Assembly (NCBI GenBank): GCA_041689775.1
Contig: JBDNFP010000036.1
Span: 1 to 29,236 of the forward strand
Length of the DNA stretch: 29,236 bases
Source of the DNA: JBDNFP01 sp041689775
Lineage (GTDB): Bacteria > Bacteroidota > Bacteroidia > Cytophagales > Spirosomataceae
Direction of reading: 5' to 3'
Made by a program: the position numbers and the translations under genes. Positions 24,090 through 29,236 of the stretch are shown here, one piece after another (the first letter of the stretch is position 1; each line of letters starts with the position of its first letter). The notes below the pieces were generated by a model. That model was not told the DNA's origin, did not search any database, and saw only the letters and a program-made list of their open reading frames with translations.

Positions 24090-26498
24090 TTACCGCATGC
24101 GCACTACCGTCACTCCGGCGCCACCTCGGTCGGCGTGGTCGTCTTGCATGGTAGCTACCTGCTTATAGCTGCGTAGGTGATTGCGCACCAACGTTCGTAG
24201 AATGCCGTCACCTTTGCCATGAACTACCCGTAGCTCGTCGTAGCCTAGCATGACGGCATTGTCCACAAACTGATCCAATACACCTAAGGCTTCCTCGCCG
24301 CGTTTGCCCCGAATGTCCAGGTTGAAGCTAAAATTCAATTGCCGTTCGTTGAGGTCAACGCCGCCCGTCGTGGTTCTGACTTTCTTTTCACCCGTGACCT
24401 CCCGGTAGGTTTTATTAGATACCTTTTCCAAACGGTTCAATTTTACGGTCGATTTAAGATCACCGATTCGGATTTCGGCATCTTTCCCTTTCATGAGGAG
24501 TACTTCGGCCACGGCTGTTTGTCCTTTGATCCGGACGTAACTGCCGGCCACGATGGCGCCTTCTTCGGTTTCGAACTCTATTTCGCCGGGTAGTACCTCT
24601 TCCACCACCTCCGGTTTCAGGTCTTGCTCATTGAATTTTTCGAGACTGGCACGTACCTCTTTGGTGATTTCTTTATCAGCCTTACTTTCTTTAATCTCCC
24701 GTATGGTGGTTTCGATCCGTTGATTTGCTTCCGAGAGTAGGTTACGCGCTTTTTGCTTAGCTTCGTTTACGAGTCGCTTTTCGTTGGTTTCAAGCTTTGT
24801 TTTCAGTGCGGTGTATTCTACCAATTGTTGGGCTAGCTTACGCTCCTTGATACCTAGTTCTACATTCTTTTCGGCAAATACTCGACGCTCAATATCCAGT
24901 TCTTTTAGTAATTTTTCAAAATTGACCTGTTGAGTACCTAGCTTTTGTTTGGCCTGCTCAATGACCTCTTTGGGGAGGCCTATTTTGGAAGCAATCTCAA
25001 ACGCAAAAGAACTACCGGGCTTCCCTATTTCAAGTAGGTAAAGCGGCTCTAGGTGCTCACCATCGAAGCGCATGGCGCCGTTGATGAGTCCTTCGGTTTT
25101 GTCGGCCAGTACTTTCAGGTTGGTATAGTGGGTATTGATCACCCCGTAGGCCCCTGATTGCGTGAGGTTTTCCAGAATGGCTTCCGCAATAGCTCCTCCC
25201 AATCCTGGTTCGGTACCCGTCCCGAACTCGTCAATCAGGAACAAGGTTTTCTTATTGGCTCGCGCCAAAAACTGGCGCATATTGGTCAGGTGGGAGCTAT
25301 ATGTACTCAGGTCGTTTTCGAGCGATTGCTCATCACCGATGTCAATAAATATATTCTGAAAGAACCCCATGGTACTTCCTTCCTGCATCGGCACCAGCAG
25401 ACCGCTCTGGTACATGTATTGAATGAGTCCAACGGTTTTCAGGGAAACAGACTTACCACCCGCGTTTGGACCCGAAATAATCAAAATCCGCTGTTTTCCG
25501 TTGAGTTCAATACTCAGCGGAACAACACTTTTTCCCTTTTTTTGAAGGGCTAAAAAGAGTAATGGGTGTCTGGCGGCTCGCCAATCGACTACGGTTAGAT
25601 TATCGAAATTCGGGTTGATAGCACTCATCTCCGAGGCAAGCTTTGCCTTTGCCCGTAAGAAATCCATGAGTCCCAAAAACTGATACGCTTTGTGGAGTTC
25701 GGGTAGGTAAGGTCTTAGTTGATCCGTCAGCCGGGTAAGTATCCGGTTAATCTCCCGGCGCTCTTCGTATTCAAGCTCGCGTATCGCATTGTTCGCTTCC
25801 AGAACATCCGTAGGCTCAATAAAGACCGTTTGGCCCGTGGAAGATTCGTCATGAATGAAGCCTTTGAACTTTCGCTTATGTTCCGCTGCCATTGGTATTA
25901 CCATCCGGCCGTTTCGTACCGTCAGCGATACTTCCTCCCCAATCCACCCACTGTTTTTGGCCGTGCGGAGCATGCTATCCAGCCGTTTTCTCACGTTGAC
26001 CTGTTCGGAAATAAGACGGCGGCGGATCTGCACCAACTCAGGTGAGGCGTTGTCACGAATCTGACCACGCTCGTCAATAATTCGGTCGATGGCGTCCGTA
26101 ACGGTGCGTTCTACCCGGATCGTTTTGGCGTATTCTCCCAGCAAAGGGAAGGCTTCCGGCTCCTGATTTTCAAAAAAGCGTAGACACACCCTGATGGTAG
26201 CCAGGGATACTTTGAGATCGAAAAACTCATCCTGCATCAGCATGGTACCTTCAATGGCCGCCCTGTGCAGGTAGGGGGTAGCATCGAGGTAGTTCTGGGA
26301 CGGAAACTCCTGTCCTGTTTGCATGATGTACTTCATTTCGGCAGTTTGCCGTACCAGTTTATCTACTAAACCGAAGTTGTCCGAAAAGCGTATTTTGTCC
26401 ACGAAAGCGCGACCCAAAGGGCTTACACAAGCTTCTTTAAGCCACTCACGCAGACGGTCAAATCCTAATTTTTGTTCCAGGTTCTGGGGGTATAGCAT
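24090..26498 (-). CDS. mutS2: MutS2 family ATPase/endonuclease
   Basis: An 802-residue MutS2. The N-terminal half is the helical core/lever region, starting LYPQNLEQKLGFDRLREWL. The ATPase has Walker A GPNAGGKS (343-350), the ST motif region and Walker B TLFLIDEFGTGTEP. A long charged coiled coil (about 510-640) follows, then a C-terminal Smr domain with LDIRG and HGKGDG. In other bacteria MutS2 suppresses recombination and, in Bacillus, splits collided ribosomes; Smr can act as a nuclease. Length and domain order match the family, and nothing is missing. It is not a mismatch-repair MutS because the mismatch-binding N-terminal domain is absent. Confidence 0.95.
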   Translation of the reverse strand: MLYPQNLEQKLGFDRLREWLKEACVSPLGRAFVDKIRFSDNFGLVDKLVRQTAEMKYIMQTGQEFPSQNYLDATPYLHRAAIEGTMLMQDEFFDLKVSLATIRVCLRFFENQEPEAFPLLGEYAKTIRVERTVTDAIDRIIDERGQIRDNASPELVQIRRRLISEQVNVRKRLDSMLRTAKNSGWIGEEVSLTVRNGRMVIPMAAEHKRKFKGFIHDESSTGQTVFIEPTDVLEANNAIRELEYEERREINRILTRLTDQLRPYLPELHKAYQFLGLMDFLRAKAKLASEMSAINPNFDNLTVVDWRAARHPLLFLALQKKGKSVVPLSIELNGKQRILIISGPNAGGKSVSLKTVGLIQYMYQSGLLVPMQEGSTMGFFQNIFIDIGDEQSLENDLSTYSSHLTNMRQFLARANKKTLFLIDEFGTGTEPGLGGAIAEAILENLTQSGAYGVINTHYTNLKVLADKTEGLINGAMRFDGEHLEPLYLLEIGKPGSSFAFEIASKIGLPKEVIEQAKQKLGTQQVNFEKLLKELDIERRVFAEKNVELGIKERKLAQQLVEYTALKTKLETNEKRLVNEAKQKARNLLSEANQRIETTIREIKESKADKEITKEVRASLEKFNEQDLKPEVVEEVLPGEIEFETEEGAIVAGSYVRIKGQTAVAEVLLMKGKDAEIRIGDLKSTVKLNRLEKVSNKTYREVTGEKKVRTTTGGVDLNERQLNFSFNLDIRGKRGEEALGVLDQFVDNAVMLGYDELRVVHGKGDGILRTLVRNHLRSYKQVATMQDDHADRGGAGVTVVRMR

Positions 26499-26650
26499 TT
26501 CAATGAGTAAATGAGTGATGGGTCCACCTCTGCATTGATTGAATGTGTGCTTGGGCGTTTATGAGTTCGGAGTTAATCATTTTTCTATACTCATTAATTC
26601 TATTTTAGCATTCAGACAGTCACCGCAGGGGCAGACTCCTAATTCCGGGA
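26499..26650. repeat. Intergenic region with ATTCA/TGAAT-type words
   Basis: The stretch upstream of mutS2 has AATGAGTAAATGAGTGATG, GATTGAATG and inverted counterparts (CTCATTAATTC). It resembles the repeats around the first oxidoreductase gene, but without the GAATGATAGA core. Confidence 0.35.
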
Positions 26651-27169
26651 TTAAAAAATTCTTTGTATTTCTTCTTTCAGTACCTTGAGTGCCTCCGTGC
26701 AGGGTTGGATATCCTGCCGAATAACGCGTTCAAATATCTTCTTGGCCAAGTCGTTGGCGGGGGCGTTTGCCTCTACTTCTCCAGCGGCCTGATTGATCAA
26801 TGATTGTACTTCATTAACTGCCTTGGTGATGTATTCCCACACATTGGTACTCATATAAACTTGTTGAGCCAGATTATGGTTATACTCTTCCCGGATTTCT
26901 CGTAATAGCACCCGTTGGAACTCCAGGGCATTGTAAGCGGAACCGGAAGTACGTAGCAGGAGTTGATTAGGAGTAATACGTTCTAAAAAAAGCGCCATAC
27001 GCTCGTAAGCCTGTAGGCGAATAGGGAGTACTATAACCGTATTTTTACTACCAATATACCATCGTTGCCTTTCAATTATTTTGTTAGCCAGCATGGTGAT
27101 GGTGAGGTACCCGCCCAGGGTCAGGATGCCGGTAACAATAACAATAGTGAGTAATGAATACAATTCCAT
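26651..27169 (-). CDS. Membrane-anchored protein of unknown function
   Basis: A 172-residue protein with one N-terminal membrane helix (about 5-27, LLTIVIVTGILTLGGYLTI), then a soluble part of about 145 residues that looks all-helical (LQAYERMALFLERI, VLLREIREEYNHNLAQQVYM, EVQSLINQAAGEVEA). I recall similar uncharacterised Cytophagales proteins but cannot name the family with confidence. The ATG at 27169 is preferred over an in-frame GTG at 27205, which would add 12 residues before the helix. A TAnnTTTG element on this strand lies about 100 bases upstream. It is divergent from the IscA-like gene. Confidence 0.75.
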   Translation of the reverse strand: MELYSLLTIVIVTGILTLGGYLTITMLANKIIERQRWYIGSKNTVIVLPIRLQAYERMALFLERITPNQLLLRTSGSAYNALEFQRVLLREIREEYNHNLAQQVYMSTNVWEYITKAVNEVQSLINQAAGEVEANAPANDLAKKIFERVIRQDIQPCTEALKVLKEEIQRIF

Positions 27170-27265
27170 GGGGAATAACGCGATGATTAAGTTTTTTAAA
27201 AGCACCTTTTTTGACTAAAATATCATAGAGACTACTGCTCTTGGCTGTGATCCCGGTGCAAATGG

Positions 27266-27273
27266 CAAAAGTA
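27266..27273 (-). promoter_or_regulatory. Candidate -7 element for the membrane-anchored protein gene
   Basis: The minus strand reads TACTTTTG (TAnnTTTG). The leader would be about 90 bases. No -33 element is evident. Confidence 0.35.
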
Positions 27274-27334
27274 CACTTAATAGCAACTTGAACGATAATA
27301 CTTCCATTATTGTGAAGTAAAAGCGCCTTTACTA

Positions 27335-27676
27335 ATGACAACGAATTTGCGAGATGTAAACAACGTTTTGGATGCCCCGGTTCATATTTCCGAACGGGCA
27401 TTGGCCGAAATCGCGGAGACCATGACCGACAATAAGATTCCGGATACGTATGGTTTGCGCGTTGGACTTCGCGGCGGGGCATGTAGTGCTACTTTTTTAC
27501 TAGGTTTCGATACCATAACCGAACACGATGAGGTATACTTCGTGGAGAGTGTAAAAGTAATAATCGATCGCCGGCATCTGATGTACGTTGTAGGCGTTAC
27601 CATTGATTATGAGGAGGGTGCGAATGGAAATGGTTTTACGGTAATTTCTTCCTCCGGAGAAATAGGCGATAAGTAG
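27335..27676 (+). CDS. HesB/IscA-like iron-sulfur protein without the C-terminal CxC
   Basis: A 113-residue A-type carrier fold: HISERALAEIAETM, then YGLRVGLRGGACSATFLLGFD with Cys50, VYFVESVKVIIDRRHLMYVVG and IDYEEGANGNGFTV. A-type carriers hold an iron-sulfur cluster with three cysteines. Here only the first is present: the region that should carry CGCG reads SSSGEIGDK. The domain is otherwise complete, so this is a genuine divergent paralogue and not a truncation. It may bind iron or partner proteins without being a canonical carrier. It is a single gene divergent from the membrane-anchored unknown. Confidence 0.85.
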   Translation: MTTNLRDVNNVLDAPVHISERALAEIAETMTDNKIPDTYGLRVGLRGGACSATFLLGFDTITEHDEVYFVESVKVIIDRRHLMYVVGVTIDYEEGANGNGFTVISSSGEIGDK

Positions 27677-27881
27677 GTGTCTCCGACGGTTTTTTTGATG
27701 GTAAAGGAGATATAGAAGGTAGTATACAGAATGTATAAGTACTAATGTATAATTAGTTTGTATTATTAATTTAGTAAAATTACTTTCTAATGTTCTCTAT
27801 ATCAAATATTTACAAAAAAGTAACAGCTACAAGCTAATAGCTATCAGCTACTTATTGACTATCAGTTAGTTATAAAAAAAA
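27677..27881. other. AT-rich gene-free stretch
   Basis: No gene is supported. It contains repeated AGCTA/TATCAGCTA words (about 27828-27870), for example AGCTAATAGCTATCAGCTAC, which could be remnants of iterons or only low-complexity sequence. Confidence 0.4.
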
Positions 27882-27935
27882 GCAACACATCTACAGTGTG
27901 ATAGCCGACACATCAAACTGATGTGTTGCGTTTTT
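27874..27935. terminator. Bidirectional hairpin with an alternative inner fold
   Basis: GCAACACATC (27882-27891) pairs with GATGTGTTGC (27920-27929), flanked by A on the left and T on the right. Inside, ACACATCA AAC TGATGTGT can form a second hairpin that competes for the same right arm. It could end the IscA-like transcript or act as an attenuator for the following gene. Confidence 0.6.
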
Positions 27936-27989
27936 GTGTTGGTCACTTGAAAATGTGGGAGAATCACTTATAATTGTGTTGGCAATCAC

Positions 27990-28503
27990 ATAACCACTAT
28001 TATAGCTCACAAAAAGGATCAATTAGACTTCAAAACAGGTGAAATTAAGAGAGTTAACGCCAATTTTGTACAGCTCTATGATGATACCTTGGACTTAATC
28101 ATGTTAATGACAAAGGAGAATCCGATGGCATTGCAGGTATTTTTGTGGTTAGTGAAATATATGGATGATCGTAACGCGTTGGTAGTAAGTCAACAAGCAA
28201 TAGCCGAAAGTTTGAAACTGCATAAAAATACAGTTTACTTAGCTGTGAAGTATCTCAAGGAAAAGTCTGCTTTAACTGTACTGAGATCCAGCAATACCCA
28301 TGTATATGCGTTGAATGCTCAGATAGTTTGGCGTGACACAGCGGATGCTAAGAAGTTTGCACATTTCGTGCGCTAAGGTATATCTGTCTGATTCTGAGCA
28401 AGAAGAAACGGATCAACCTTTATTTGATAAAGAGTTGATTGGTCATTTAAAACCGAAGGCACCAAAGCGAATTAGAAAGAGCAATAATAAAATCAAAGTA
28501 TGA
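27990..28503 (+). pseudogene. RepL-like winged-helix protein, start lost and frameshifted
   Basis: A helix-turn-helix protein resembling small plasmid replication proteins of the RepL type. The coding frame is open from before 27999 with TGEIKRVNANFVQLYDDTLD, then a winged helix (VFLWLVKYMDDRNALVVSQQ, AIAESLKLHKNTVYLAVKYL), ending in ADAKKFAHFVR and a stop at 28374-28376. No ATG, GTG or TTG precedes the conserved part; the first are a TTG at 28089 and later ATGs inside the domain. Dropping one base near 28370 restores the frame as AKVYLSDSEQEETDQPLFDK and runs to the TGA at 28501-28503, which overlaps the next ATG. Both ends thus appear damaged. A non-standard ATT start at 27999 is the alternative. 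Confidence 0.65.
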
Positions 28504-28769
28504 CATCAGAAGAGAGATTAGACCAACTGGAGCCGCTACTGGCCGAGAACCTTCAAAAGACCGACCGACTGATAGAGGGACAGGCGCGGATCATTGACGA
28601 GGTTTCCAAAATACCCGGTATTGAAGCCAGGGCCATCAAAACAGCCGAAGCAATAGCTAGGCTAACGGTTTCCTCCCGCCAGCAATACGAAGAATTAAGG
28701 GCAGGACAAGAAAACCTGAAAACAAGTCAGGAATTGATTTTAAGCATACTACGGGAGAAACTCCCTTAA
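28500..28769 (+). CDS. Small coiled-coil protein
   Basis: An 89-residue protein made almost wholly of charged, heptad-patterned helix: ERLDQLEPLLAENLQKTDRL near the start, then ARAIKTAEAIARLTVSSRQQ and LKTSQELILSILREKL. No membrane segment or motif is seen. Its ATG overlaps the restored stop of the RepL-like gene (ATGA), so the two were translated together and this may be a replication or partition accessory. It is followed by a strong hairpin. No known family is recognised. Confidence 0.65.
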   Translation: MTSEERLDQLEPLLAENLQKTDRLIEGQARIIDEVSKIPGIEARAIKTAEAIARLTVSSRQQYEELRAGQENLKTSQELILSILREKLP

Positions 28770-28855
28770 GATAATTGGCAGAAACGGACCTTGGCTCTGC
28801 GGAGACGCAACCTTGGAAGGGATAAGCCGACCTGCGTACTGATGTACGTATTTAC

Positions 28856-28905
28856 AACCCGACCCCGAAGCTGTCTACAAGACAGATACTTCGAGGGGTC
28901 GGGTT
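28856..28905 (+). terminator. Large terminator hairpin
   Basis: AACCCGACCCCGAAGCTGTC (28856-28875) pairs with 28881-28905 with small bulges, loop TACAA, followed by TTTT. It lies about 90 bases after the coiled-coil gene. The intervening sequence also has a small hairpin (GCGTAC TGAT GTACGT). Confidence 0.75.
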
Positions 28906-28989
28906 TTGTATTTTACTAACAATAAGGATTTGTTAGTTGATAGATTTATTAGGTTTTGCCCCTGCCCCTGATGTGGGAAAGGGTAATTT

Positions 28990-29100
28990 TTAAGGCTTGT
29001 CTGCCACTCCAACACGCCTATAGTAATGACGAGCAGAACCAAAACCATTAGAATAATCCCCTACTAAATCAGTAGTTATAAGTTCTGGATAAATATTTCT
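28990..29100 (-). pseudogene. C-terminal end of an unknown gene, cut by an IS end
   Basis: The minus strand encodes 36 residues and a TAA, with parts such as NIYPELITTDLVGDYSNGFG and SARHYYRRVGVADKP. The composition is gene-like. The frame starts exactly at the edge of the IS30-type terminal repeat (29101), so the N-terminal part was separated by the insertion and lies beyond the window if it survives. I do not recognise the family. Confidence 0.5.
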
Positions 29101-29236
29101 TGAATTCAAGTAATAAACGCAACGGTCGTTTAAAAAAGCCCGGCAGCCCTGATTTGGGCCATGGCCCAAATCAGGGCTGCCGGGCGGCGTCAGAAAACTT
29201 CATACTTTTGGGTCGCCAAACTCAAAATAAGCATGA
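29101..29236 (+). mobile_element. Left end of a second IS30-type element
   Basis: A 23-base terminal repeat (29101-29123) matches the IS30 remnant's right end, reading inward, at 21 of 23 positions (core AAGTAATAAACGCAAC). A perfect palindrome follows, and an ATG at 29233-29235 may be the transposase start. The element runs off the window, so its transposase cannot be checked. Confidence 0.65.
29138..29185. repeat. Perfect 48-bp palindrome inside the IS end
   Basis: Two 23-base arms (29138-29160 and 29163-29185) around a central AT are fully complementary, with GGGCCATGGCCC at the centre. It lies between the terminal repeat and the candidate transposase start. Confidence 0.9.

Noticed and set aside
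27828..27870. AGCTA/TATCAGCTA words as a possible iteron origin
   Set aside because: Spacing is irregular and the repeats are short and imperfect; without a functional rep gene the case is too weak.
1..29236. CRISPR array or tRNA genes
   Set aside because: Scanning by eye found no regularly spaced direct repeats and no tRNA-like T-arm with matching acceptor ends; the scan is not exhaustive.

Overview
The window looks like chromosome from a Bacteroidetes bacterium of the order Cytophagales, probably Spirosomataceae-like; no 16S is present, so this is inferred. The signs are PorX (response regulator fused to a PglZ phosphatase domain), a TIGR02757-type protein, a ThuA/sorbosone-dehydrogenase/PKD/cytochrome c fusion, an RHS/YD-repeat remnant, several TAnnTTTG promoter elements and few Shine-Dalgarno sequences.

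Layout. 1-5.0 kb is housekeeping: a possible gene tail at the left edge, a TPR lipoprotein (-), the SRP RNA gene with its own promoter and terminator, a fructose-6-phosphate aldolase-type transaldolase and an FtsE-like ATPase (+). These converge on porX and kdsB (-). 5.1-7.8 kb is a tight four-gene operon: an unknown protein, a double-LysM protein, a small membrane protein and a TIGR02757 protein. 7.9-10.1 kb holds two exported proteins, an M20 peptidase and a methyltransferase with a signal peptide. 10.2-13.6 kb is one 1128-residue secreted multidomain oxidoreductase.

13.6-15.8 kb is a gene graveyard: a YD-repeat fragment, a HEPN fragment ending at an IS boundary, and a collapsed IS30-family element with inverted repeats. 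15.9-17.5 kb carries a DUF2147 protein and an outer-membrane barrel. 18.2-24.0 kb is a sugar module: a TIM-barrel isomerase/epimerase, two Gfo/Idh/MocA oxidoreductases and a divergent FHS-type sugar permease, with a decayed four-helix-bundle gene among them. 24.1-27.7 kb holds mutS2, a membrane-anchored unknown and an IscA-like protein that lacks the C-terminal cysteine pair.

The last 1.4 kb is plasmid or mobile-element debris: a winged-helix (RepL-like) gene with no start codon and a frameshift, a coiled-coil partner overlapping its restored stop, a large terminator, the tail of an unknown gene, and the end of a second IS30-type element carrying a perfect 48-bp palindrome. I found no defence island, CRISPR array, tRNA or complete novel system. 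The most unusual items are the palindromic IS end and its collapsed relative, the RepL-like pair, the repeated GAATGATAGA hairpins in the sugar module, and the large secreted haem oxidoreductase.
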